Below are positions 1-5,534 of a stretch of DNA of 8,016 nucleotides, piece by piece (the first letter of the stretch is position 1; every line of letters starts with the position of its first letter). The DNA lies in assembly GCA_913031525.1 (NCBI GenBank), contig CAJWGC010000049.1:1-8016 (forward strand), given 5' to 3'. The notes under the pieces are model-generated. The model made no database searches, was not told the origin of the DNA, and saw only the letters and a list, made by a program, of their open reading frames with translations. Origin of the DNA: an uncultured Acidimicrobiia bacterium (GTDB lineage Bacteria > Actinomycetota > Acidimicrobiia > Spongiisociales > UBA5794). The position numbers and the translations under genes are program-made.

Positions 1-1539
1 TGACTCAGGAAGAGGTCCGGAGTTTCCGATACAGGTTGTGCACCCGTATCCCACAAGATAAAAACCCGTGGCTTCGAGATCCTTGAGAAGCCCTGACCGG
101 GACAGATAGTCCGTGACGACCTTCGAACCGGGCGCCAGCGACGTCTTGACCCAGGGTCTACGAGTCAGCCCACGCTCACGAGCTTTTCGCGCTACCAAAC
201 CTGCGGCAATCATCACATCCGGATTCGAGGTGTTAGTGCAACTGGTGATGGCAGCGATTACGACGTCGCCATCAGTCACGGAAAACCGCTGATCTCGACA
301 ATGGACTTCGACGGGTTCTGCTGCGATCGTGCCTGGCTTCCGCAGAGTCGAATCGAGATCAGCACGCCACTGGGTCTTCATTTGGCTCAATTCGATCCGA
401 TCCTGAGGTCTTTTCGGTCCGGCCAGAGAGGGCACCACGCTCTCCATGTCGAGTTCGAGTTCCGAGCTGTAAACAATGGAATGTGTTTCGTCTCGCCATA
501 GACCTTGCAGCTTGGTGTACTGCTCTACAGCTTCGACCAAAGTATCTGATCGTCCAGTAAGACGGAGGTATTGCAGCACTTGCTCATCGACAGGGAAAAA
601 ACCAACAGTGGCGCCGTACTCGGGAGCCATATTCGCGATGGTGGCCCGGTTAGCGACCGGCATATTGGCGAATCCGGGACCATAGAATTCGACGAACTTT
701 CCAACGACGCCGTGCTCTCGGAGCATTTCTACCACACGAAGTACAAGATCAGTGGCGGTGGCTCCGTCGACAAGGCTCCCCGTCAGCTTGAATCCCACGA
801 CCTCAGGGAGAAGCATGTAGATCGGCTGACCCACCATCACAGCTTCTGCCTCGATTCCACCAACGCCCCACCCGAGAACGCCGAGTCCATTAATCATCGT
901 CGTGTGGGAGTCAGTGCCGACAAGGCTATCTGGAGAAAGCGTTCGACCGTCATCTCGAATGACCGACGCCAGATACTCAAGATTCACCTGATGCACAATG
1001 CCCGTTGCAGGAGGGACAACTCTGAAATTGTTAAAAGCCTCTTGCCCCCACTTCAAAAACTCGTAACGTTCTTTATTACGCGCGAATTCGTGCTCGGAGT
1101 TGATACTCAGTGCGAGACTCGATCCAAACGAATCAACTTGCAGAGAATGATCGACAACGAGGTCACTAGGAACACGAGGGTTCACTTTGGAAGCCGAAGC
1201 CTGGTCTCCGGTCATCCTCACGATCGCGGATCTCATAGCGGCAAGATCCACCAACGCGGGAACTCCGGTGAAATCTTGGAGAACGACACGCCCGGGATTA
1301 AAGGCGATCTCAATCTCCCTAACTTTCGATGCGTCGTATTGGGCTACGCGCCTAACGTCCTCGTCAGTAACCACCCTGCCATCGTTATTACGAAGAACAG
1401 ACTCGAGCAGCACCTTGATCGAGTAGGGAAGACTGTCGATGTCCCCGAAAGATCGAAGTGCTTCAAGCTGATAAATAGTTCGCTCGCCGAGAGGAGTCGA
1501 AATGGTGGTACGTGCGTCGAAGGTGTCATGATGTGCCAT
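1..1539 (-). CDS. acnA: Aconitate hydratase A (aconitase), N-terminal 513 residues; 3' end lies outside the window
   Basis: Catalyses citrate-isocitrate isomerisation in the TCA cycle, using a cytosolic [4Fe-4S] cluster. I translated the whole stretch on the minus strand and found one open frame with no break. All three cluster cysteines are present: C434 in SCTNTSNP, and C500 and C503 in GYGCTTCIGNSG. Their positions are almost those of E. coli AcnA (435, 501, 504). Other family blocks are GTDSHTTMINGLG (about 209-221), VVPPATGIVHQVNLEYLA and EYGATVGFFPVDE. The chosen ATG gives MAHHDTFDAR and has a GAGAGG ribosome binding site at 1552-1547, 7 nt upstream. The family is usually close to 900 residues, so roughly 40% of the protein, including the C-terminal swivel domain, is beyond the left edge. 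The Mo oxidoreductase gene ends 84 bp upstream on the same strand, and I see no clear terminator between them, so co-transcription is possible. Identification is very secure. Confidence 0.97.
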   Translation of the reverse strand, partial: MAHHDTFDARTTISTPLGERTIYQLEALRSFGDIDSLPYSIKVLLESVLRNNDGRVVTDEDVRRVAQYDASKVREIEIAFNPGRVVLQDFTGVPALVDLAAMRSAIVRMTGDQASASKVNPRVPSDLVVDHSLQVDSFGSSLALSINSEHEFARNKERYEFLKWGQEAFNNFRVVPPATGIVHQVNLEYLASVIRDDGRTLSPDSLVGTDSHTTMINGLGVLGWGVGGIEAEAVMVGQPIYMLLPEVVGFKLTGSLVDGATATDLVLRVVEMLREHGVVGKFVEFYGPGFANMPVANRATIANMAPEYGATVGFFPVDEQVLQYLRLTGRSDTLVEAVEQYTKLQGLWRDETHSIVYSSELELDMESVVPSLAGPKRPQDRIELSQMKTQWRADLDSTLRKPGTIAAEPVEVHCRDQRFSVTDGDVVIAAITSCTNTSNPDVMIAAGLVARKARERGLTRRPWVKTSLAPGSKVVTDYLSRSGLLKDLEATGFYLVGYGCTTCIGNSGPLPES

Positions 1540-1623
1540 GTCGGCGCCTCTCAGTATCCAAAAAACAATCGGTCAAGTCAGCTATCTAGCTTAGGAAGTC
1601 GTTTCGGCCTAATTTGTATAGCG

Positions 1624-2250
1624 TTACTCTCCCCAAAAACGCTGCTCTCGAAACGGATCTCCATACATGTGATAGCCGTTGCGTTCCCAAAACCCTGGCT
1701 GGTCACCATCTAAAAGAGTAAAGCCGCGAACCCACTTGACCGACTTCCAGAAATAGAGGTGTGGCACAAGCAAACGGAGCGGATATCCGTGTTCCGGTTC
1801 AAGCGGCCGCCCTCCATACTCGTACGCGAATAGATTGTCTTTTCGCAATAGATCCTCGATAGGAAGGTTTGCGGTAAAGCCGTGATAGGCATGGACCAGA
1901 ACATGAGTGGCTTCTCGGAACGGCTCGATCTTTTCCCAGATTTCTGTAACTGGGATCCCTACCCAATTCGTGTCAAGCTTCGACCACTTAGTCACGCAAT
2001 GGATATCGACCGTCACGGCGGTCGAAGGAAAAGAACGAAACTCCTTCCACGTCCAGCGCTTAGTTTCTGTAACGAGACCGTCGACAGTGAAGTCCCATTC
2101 AGAGAGATCGACTGACGGAACTACGCCAGCATGGAGAACGGGGAAGCGATCAGTCAAATACTGGCCTGGCGGAATACGGCTCACGTCAACGTCGGAGGAA
2201 CGCAGATCTCGCTCATCGGGAAATCCCAGAGTCACAGTGATCGTCATCAT
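1624..2250 (-). CDS. Sulfite-oxidase-like molybdopterin-dependent oxidoreductase
   Basis: A 208-residue protein of the oxidoreductase molybdopterin-binding fold (SUOX/YedY superfamily). The conserved block VDIHCVTKWSKLDTNW places the presumed Mo-ligating cysteine at C85. Other family blocks are RIPPGQYLTDRFPVL (about 25-39), GFTANLPIEDLL, LEPEHGYPLRLLVPHLYFWK, KWVRGFTLLD and a C-terminal FREQRFWGE. It is the short, single-domain form found in many actinobacteria, without the haem domain or the C-terminal dimerisation domain of true sulfite oxidase. I see no Tat or Sec signal, so it is probably cytosolic, unlike periplasmic YedY/MsrP. The substrate and electron partner are unknown; 'sulfite oxidase' describes the fold only. 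The start is ATG-ATG (2250 or 2247), preceded by GGGTAGGT, which is a weak and very close ribosome binding site for the first ATG and better spaced for the second. It is divergent from the TlpA-like gene. No cofactor-synthesis gene is in the window. Confidence 0.9.
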   Translation of the reverse strand: MMTITVTLGFPDERDLRSSDVDVSRIPPGQYLTDRFPVLHAGVVPSVDLSEWDFTVDGLVTETKRWTWKEFRSFPSTAVTVDIHCVTKWSKLDTNWVGIPVTEIWEKIEPFREATHVLVHAYHGFTANLPIEDLLRKDNLFAYEYGGRPLEPEHGYPLRLLVPHLYFWKSVKWVRGFTLLDGDQPGFWERNGYHMYGDPFREQRFWGE

Positions 2251-2252
2251 AC

Positions 2253-2369
2253 CTACCCGCAGGTCTTTTCAGATACAACCGAGTCCCATACCCGAAAACA
2301 ACGTAGAAACAGCATCGCGCCGATCGCCATCAAAACATCCGGCACCCAATAACCAATTGACTGCACCAC
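2253..2369 (-). CDS. Possible 38-residue single-span membrane peptide upstream of the Mo oxidoreductase
   Basis: An open frame starting with GTG-GTG reads VVQSIGYWVPDVLMAIGAML... and ends ...SEKTCG. Its TAG stop lies 2 nt before the ATG of the Mo oxidoreductase, an arrangement that would allow translational coupling. Residues about 9-23 are hydrophobic (WVPDVLMAIGAMLFL) and are followed by R/C/R, as in a one-span membrane protein with a cytoplasmic basic edge. Against it: no good Shine-Dalgarno precedes the GTG (the nearest purine stretch, TTAGGT, is 14-15 nt away), it is very short, and the same DNA must carry the divergent promoters. A shorter version from the internal ATG would have 25 residues. 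I do not recognise it. It may be a chance frame. Confidence 0.22.
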   Translation of the reverse strand: MVQSIGYWVPDVLMAIGAMLFLRCFRVWDSVVSEKTCG

Positions 2370-2387
2370 AAAGCCATTTTGTATACC
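2357..2387 (+). promoter_or_regulatory. Candidate sigma-70-type promoter for the TlpA-like gene
   Basis: TTGACT at 2357-2362 resembles a -35 box and TATACC at 2382-2387 a -10 box. The 19-nt spacing is long, since 17 is usual. Transcription would begin near 2394, giving a leader of about 40-65 nt before the GTG starts. The TATAC core sits in a GTATAC palindrome, so it reads TATACA on the minus strand, but I see no matching -35 in that direction. Moderate to weak evidence from consensus matching only. Confidence 0.35.
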
Positions 2388-2442
2388 TAACAGTCGGGAC
2401 TAGCACATCCCAGAAGATGGTCGATCGCCTATGTAGTGCAAG

Positions 2443-2457
2443 CTAAGGTCGCCTTAG
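2443..2457 (+). promoter_or_regulatory. Inverted repeat covering the ribosome binding site of the TlpA-like gene
   Basis: CTAAGG-TCG-CCTTAG is a perfect 6-bp inverted repeat with a 3-nt loop; a G-T pair at 2442/2458 could extend it. The left arm holds the only good Shine-Dalgarno sequence here (TAAGG), 8 nt before the GTG at 2457, and the right arm reaches into that GTG. If folded in the mRNA it would hide the site. It could equally be a short DNA operator, or chance. Confidence 0.4.
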
Positions 2458-3113
2458 TGGAAAAAAACGCAAACCACGAGAGTCCTGAATCCGACAAAAC
2501 AGGCTCATCGATGGGCGATAATGAGCCGCTCCCCCACGACTCGCTTCGGTATCGGCTAGTCGGCACAGTCGTCTTGATATCGCTCTTAATAGCGCTGTAC
2601 ACCGTCGTCCAGCTTATTCCTTCGAGTCGAGAAGGTGACGTCCCTCTCGCAATTTCACCCAGCGAAACGATCAGTTCTCACGATGTCCTTCAAGAAGGTG
2701 ACCTGGCGCCCGATTTCGAAATTCCGACGCTCGATGGTTCAACCTTCCTCCTCAGCCGTCATCTCGCTGAAGACGGCCGACCGGTCTTTATAAACATGTG
2801 GGCAGAATGGTGCTATCCCTGTCGCGCTGAAATGGCCACAATTGATGCACTATCGAGATCCCATAGCGACATCCACTTCATTGGAGTGGCGATAAAAGAC
2901 TCCGAGACATCGGTTCGACATTTCGTAGAAGAATTCAACATCACTTATCAGATCGGACTCGACACGAAACAAACTGTGGAAGACATCTATGCAGTCTGGG
3001 CAATGCCCACAACTTATCTGGTAGATACAAACGGCGTCATTGTCAGTCGGTTTTTCGGACAAATGACTGAAAAGGAAATGTTGGAAAGCATCAATAACCT
3101 TTCCACCAGTTAA
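2457..3113 (+). CDS. Membrane-anchored TlpA/ResA-like thioredoxin-fold protein
   Basis: A 218-residue extracytoplasmic thiol-disulfide oxidoreductase. It has a short polar cytoplasmic segment, one membrane span or uncleaved signal anchor (about 34-54, VGTVVLISLLIALYTVVQLI), then a redoxin domain from GDLAPDFEIPTLDG to the end. The active site WAEWCYPC (C119, C122) and the cis-proline loop WAMPTTYLVD (P184) are both intact. Family members reduce disulfides in apocytochromes c or act in other extracytoplasmic thiol exchange; which applies here cannot be told, because no cytochrome-maturation gene adjoins it. I chose GTG 2457 because TAAGG lies 8 nt upstream. GTG 2436 would add 7 residues but lacks a well-spaced ribosome binding site, and ATG 2511 would still keep the membrane span. 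A strong inverted repeat follows the stop. It is divergent from the Mo oxidoreductase. Fold and topology are secure; the exact role is open. Confidence 0.88.
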   Translation: MEKNANHESPESDKTGSSMGDNEPLPHDSLRYRLVGTVVLISLLIALYTVVQLIPSSREGDVPLAISPSETISSHDVLQEGDLAPDFEIPTLDGSTFLLSRHLAEDGRPVFINMWAEWCYPCRAEMATIDALSRSHSDIHFIGVAIKDSETSVRHFVEEFNITYQIGLDTKQTVEDIYAVWAMPTTYLVDTNGVIVSRFFGQMTEKEMLESINNLSTS

Positions 3114-3130
3114 CTCCAACTCGCGACTCT

Positions 3131-3158
3131 TTTAGCGAGAAACTCGATTCTCGCTAAA
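3131..3158 (+). terminator. Perfect 11-bp inverted repeat after the TlpA-like gene, probable terminator stem
   Basis: TTTAGCGAGAA (3131-3141), loop ACTCGA, TTCTCGCTAAA (3148-3158). It begins 17 nt after the stop codon of the TlpA-like gene, where a terminator is expected. No T-run follows the right arm, so it is not a textbook intrinsic terminator. Many actinobacterial terminators lack the U-tract; an mRNA-stabilising 3' stem or a protein-binding site are alternatives. Confidence 0.6.
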
Positions 3159-3199
3159 TACTGCAACCCTCTCGCGTACATCACTGGTTGCTCCCACTG

Positions 3200-3247
3200 A
3201 TGACAGAACAATCCGACCCATTGCCTGACGCTAACGTCGCGTCATGA
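3200..3247 (+). CDS. Possible 15-codon mini-ORF coupled to the DUF5317-like gene
   Basis: ATG at 3200 opens MTEQSDPLPDANVAS, whose TGA overlaps the ATG of the next gene as ATGA. The downstream start has no Shine-Dalgarno sequence, so initiation by ribosomes finishing this peptide is an attractive explanation. However, the mini-ORF has no clear ribosome binding site either. The frame is open upstream to a TAA at 3155-3157, with a TTG at 3188 as another possible start. No similarity is recognised. It may be chance. Confidence 0.22.
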   Translation: MTEQSDPLPDANVAS

Positions 3248-3813
3248 CTTGGATAGCTGCCGTGATCACAATTTCGGTATTGGTGGCGCTCCTGCGCGGC
3301 GGGAAACTATCAAACATCGCCGATATACGACTTTCGGGATCATTGATACTCGCTCTTGCCTGGGCGATGCAGATAGGCGCCATATTCGCTTCTGACCAAG
3401 AAAGCATCCTCCCGATAATGCTTGTCATGGCATCGTTCGTTGCACTTCTCATCTTCGTATGGCTCAACAGACATCAGCAGGGATTGTGGATAGCCGCTAT
3501 CGGAATCCTCATGAATTTGACTGTCATCGGAGTCAACGAGGGAATGCCGGTACTTCCTGAGGCCGTGGAACTAGCCGGCGGAACATTCGATGCAACCACA
3601 CTCAACGCAAAACATGTCGTGCTGGACAATTCGACAAAATTAGCCTTTCTCTCCGACATCATCCCTTTCCCCGGAAGTGTGATATCACTCGGAGACGTTT
3701 TCCTCGCGATAGGGCTGGGAGTCTTCATAGAAAATCACCTCACCCGACCAAGAAAGCTTTTCCGTCATGGCGCATCCGGTCGACCGGGGAGCGCACTAGA
3801 CGGGACCCGCTAA
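3244..3813 (+). CDS. DUF5317-like multi-span membrane protein
   Basis: A 189-residue integral membrane protein of unknown function. Hydrophobic spans lie at about 2-17, 31-50, 55-74, 80-97 and 147-163, so there are probably five, ending in a basic tail (RPRKLFRHG). Conserved-looking features are the loop N98-E-G-M-P-V, placed after a span that reads GILMNLTVIGVN, and a later H124...STKLAFLSDIIPFPG followed by SLGDVFLAIG. This pattern matches my memory of the actinobacterial DUF5317 family, which I cannot verify here. The ATG is the first start after an in-frame TAA at 3232-3234. No Shine-Dalgarno precedes it, but it overlaps the end of a mini-ORF as ATGA. It stands alone between the inverted repeat after the TlpA-like gene and the long leader of the muralidase gene. 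Being a real membrane-protein gene is secure; the family name is less so. Confidence 0.82.
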   Translation: MTWIAAVITISVLVALLRGGKLSNIADIRLSGSLILALAWAMQIGAIFASDQESILPIMLVMASFVALLIFVWLNRHQQGLWIAAIGILMNLTVIGVNEGMPVLPEAVELAGGTFDATTLNAKHVVLDNSTKLAFLSDIIPFPGSVISLGDVFLAIGLGVFIENHLTRPRKLFRHGASGRPGSALDGTR

Positions 3814-4025
3814 GCAAAAATGCTATCCAACATTGCTACGGCCGGCCTAGGTATAACGACTGATGATGTAGACATGGGCAAAAGAAAAATAGCTTGTCCA
3901 AGTCTTATCGTCGGCATTCGGGCTTGCACGAGCCGAAAAGGCATTAATAACCTTTTGCAACCAAAGCCCTATATCTGGGTTCTGGGAATTTCCAGAAACG
4001 AACAAAGGAAGGCGGAGTTCCCAAC
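3814..4025 (+). promoter_or_regulatory. Leader region of the muralidase gene with three small hairpins
   Basis: This 212-bp stretch precedes a secreted wall hydrolase. Three hairpins are visible: TTCGGGCT/AGCCGAA at 3917-3937 (one bulge, loop TGCACG); AAAAGG/CCTTTT at 3936-3956; and TTCTGG/CCAGAA at 3980-3997, just before the ribosome binding site GGAG (4014-4017). The first two share two bases (3936-3937). None is followed by a T-run. Wall-hydrolase (rpf-type) genes in other actinobacteria often carry a c-di-AMP (ydaO) riboswitch, but I do not see its conserved core here. A 69-codon frame from ATG 3820 ends in a TGA overlapping the GTG of the muralidase (GTGA), but has no ribosome binding site and no recognisable content. 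Confidence 0.35.
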
Positions 4026-5108
4026 GTGAGAACACGCGCCTCGCTCGCATCCGCGGCTCTGTTGTTTATTGCGCTCGTCGCAATAGTCGGATTCGCTGCT
4101 TTCTCCATTTCAACTGAAAACAGCACCGGAGCTACTCCTACAGCAACAACAGAATCGGAGTCTGGGCCAAGTAACACCCAGAATGAGGTCCCGTCAATGG
4201 CAAGTGGAAGGGTCCTCGGAGTCGTTGTCGCGGCTGCTCTAATCTCGGAACCACCGACCATGGCCATCACTTCAGAAGAGACCCTTGGCGAAGCGGCCGC
4301 AGAAAACAACGACCAGGAAGAGATGGATGAAACGACTGAGGACGCAACCAGTGCAACCACCGCATCGGCAACTACCTCTGAAACAACACCGCAAGCAATT
4401 CGATCAGCGAATCTTCCACCTTCCGATACGACACCACCAATCATCGCGATCACTTGGCCTAAAAGCGATGTCACCGTCGATAACCGGACCATCGAATTCA
4501 GGGGTACAACAGAACCGGGATCCACTGTTCGCTCTGGGAATTACAAGGCCAAGGTCGATGAAGACGGAAACTGGAGAATCAGACTTGCCCTGCTCAAGGG
4601 GCGAAATCGCGCTCACTTCACTGCGATGGACACGAATGGAAACGAAGCAATCGCGTCAATCAGCGTTACTTACGAGCCGCCTCAGACAACTACAACCAAA
4701 AAGCCAAGACCAACTACAACCAAAAAGCCAAGACCAACTACAACCAAACCACCTGTACCGGATACAGTCCAGGGGGGAAAGCGCAACGTCGAAGAATGGC
4801 GCTCCTTAGTCGCACAGTACTTCCCGCCAGAATTGGTCGACGACGCACTAGTTGTGATGAAGTGTGAGAGTAAGGGCAATCCGCTGGCCTACAACTCACG
4901 TTCAGGCGCATCCGGATTGTTTCAATTTATTCGACGAACTTGGAACTGGGCGAGCTCCAAAGCAGGATGGGCAGGAGCGACACCTTTCGATCCGGAGGCC
5001 AATGTCGCCTCAGCAGCGTGGCTTACCTCATACTCGTCCAACCGCGGCACAAATCCGTGGTACCACTGGAGTTGCAATCCTTCTAAAGGCAGACGTTTTA
5101 GCGATTAG
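4026..5108 (+). CDS. Secreted Rpf/SLT-type peptidoglycan hydrolase with an Ig-like domain
   Basis: A 360-residue exported protein expected to cleave peptidoglycan glycan strands. In order: an N-terminal signal or anchor (about 1-28, Arg-rich start then a hydrophobic stretch); a Thr/Ser/Glu-rich segment to about 135, interrupted by a second hydrophobic patch (about 61-73); an Ig/Big-like beta domain (about 136-217, DTTPPIIAITWP... to ...SVTYEPP); a Thr/Lys/Pro linker (about 218-246) with tandem repeats; and a lysozyme-like domain from about 253. That domain shows the presumed catalytic Glu in KCESKGNP (E281), then GASGLFQF and WNWASSKAGW. C280 and C350 may form a disulfide. The GTG start is preceded by GGAG at 8 nt spacing. 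The catalytic domain resembles the 'transglycosylase family' proteins related to Rpf and SLT; whether it resuscitates cells or simply remodels the wall is not shown. The next gene follows after 35 bp. Confidence 0.85.
   Translation: MRTRASLASAALLFIALVAIVGFAAFSISTENSTGATPTATTESESGPSNTQNEVPSMASGRVLGVVVAAALISEPPTMAITSEETLGEAAAENNDQEEMDETTEDATSATTASATTSETTPQAIRSANLPPSDTTPPIIAITWPKSDVTVDNRTIEFRGTTEPGSTVRSGNYKAKVDEDGNWRIRLALLKGRNRAHFTAMDTNGNEAIASISVTYEPPQTTTTKKPRPTTTKKPRPTTTKPPVPDTVQGGKRNVEEWRSLVAQYFPPELVDDALVVMKCESKGNPLAYNSRSGASGLFQFIRRTWNWASSKAGWAGATPFDPEANVASAAWLTSYSSNRGTNPWYHWSCNPSKGRRFSD
4687..4748 (+). repeat. 24-bp tandem repeat encoding the TTTKKPRP linker
   Basis: Two identical 24-bp copies (4687-4710 and 4711-4734) plus 14 bp of a third, unit CAACTACAACCAAAAAGCCA then AGAC. 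The period is a multiple of three, so it adds whole TTTKKPRP blocks between the Ig-like and lysozyme-like domains. Perfect nucleotide identity suggests recent duplication, and copy number may vary among strains. Confidence 0.9.
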
Positions 5109-5131
5109 CGACCAAGCGCCGTAACGGTCGA

Positions 5132-5137
5132 TACACT
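5132..5137 (+). promoter_or_regulatory. Candidate -10 box for a leaderless transcript
   Basis: TACACT fits the TANNNT pattern of actinobacterial -10 boxes and lies exactly 6 nt before the ATG of the HhH protein, so transcription would begin at or next to the start codon. No Shine-Dalgarno sequence is present (GATACACTCGCCCC precedes the ATG), which agrees with leaderless translation. I see no convincing -35 box. Read-through from the muralidase gene is the alternative. Confidence 0.4.
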
Positions 5138-5143
5138 CGCCCC

Positions 5144-5515
5144 ATGAAAAAATTCTTCCTTATCGGAATACTTGCGCTCGCAGCGAAAGCCATCTACGAG
5201 TTCATATGGAATCGCGAACCGGATGTGTCGCAACCCGATGGAATTGCTTATCAACCCGCGCCAATTTCTGTTACCCCACCGCCTTATACCGCCGACAAGT
5301 CTCCCTACGATCTCGGTGACATGGAAGCTTCCACCGAAGAATTGACACTAATCACCGGTATCGGATCGGTATACGCCGGCAAGCTCAAAGAACTAGGCAT
5401 AGCAAGCCTCACTACGCTCAAAAAAGCTAAAACTTTGGCGCTTTCTTCAGACCTAGGGATTTCAGAAAAGATCGTCGCTGATTGGCAACATCAAGCAGGC
5501 AAACTACGCGGCTGA
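5144..5515 (+). CDS. Small membrane-anchored helix-hairpin-helix protein
   Basis: A 123-residue protein of unknown function. An N-terminal basic-hydrophobic segment (MKKFFLIGILALAAKAIYEF) could be a signal peptide or membrane anchor. A Pro/Tyr-rich linker (about 26-60) leads to a C-terminal helix-hairpin-helix-like domain (about 66-120) with the motif LITGIGSVYAGKLKELGI, close to the 'GIGPKYAEKLKEAGI' type seen in DUF4332 and in HhH tails of various proteins. Such domains usually bind DNA without sequence specificity, but several extracytoplasmic or uncharacterised proteins carry them as protein-interaction modules. If the N-terminus is a cleaved or uncleaved export signal, the HhH would lie outside the cytoplasm, away from chromosomal DNA. 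The start ATG lacks a ribosome binding site and may be leaderless. rlmN begins 19 bp after the stop, so the two may be co-transcribed. Confidence 0.75.
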   Translation: MKKFFLIGILALAAKAIYEFIWNREPDVSQPDGIAYQPAPISVTPPPYTADKSPYDLGDMEASTEELTLITGIGSVYAGKLKELGIASLTTLKKAKTLALSSDLGISEKIVADWQHQAGKLRG

Positions 5516-5534
5516 ATGGTCGTCCATTAAACCA

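Noticed and set aside
1540..1623. Terminator or promoter between the Mo oxidoreductase and acnA
   Set aside because: Only weak elements are present: AGCTA-GA-TAGCT, and a TTGACC without a properly spaced -10. The T-run after it is not preceded by a stable stem.
571..1713. A 380-codon plus-strand open frame
   Set aside because: It lies antisense to the complete, well-conserved aconitase frame and runs into the Mo oxidoreductase gene. Its translation has no recognisable domain. It is a codon-bias shadow.
1907..2446. A 179-codon plus-strand open frame opposite the Mo oxidoreductase
   Set aside because: It is antisense to a gene with clear family motifs, and its product is a low-complexity Ser/Arg-rich sequence with no recognised domain.
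3814..4025. c-di-AMP (ydaO-type) riboswitch upstream of the muralidase
   Set aside because: Expected from the behaviour of rpf-type genes, but I could not find the conserved core segments by eye.
3820..4029. A 69-codon frame in the muralidase leader, ending in a GTGA overlap
   Set aside because: There is no ribosome binding site, no hydrophobic or domain-like pattern, and the region contains several hairpins. Not listed as a gene, although the overlap is noted under the leader.
3944..4525. A 193-codon minus-strand frame opposite the muralidase
   Set aside because: It is the complement of the Thr/Ser/Ala-rich secreted segment, giving an artificial Val/Ser/Ala-rich product.
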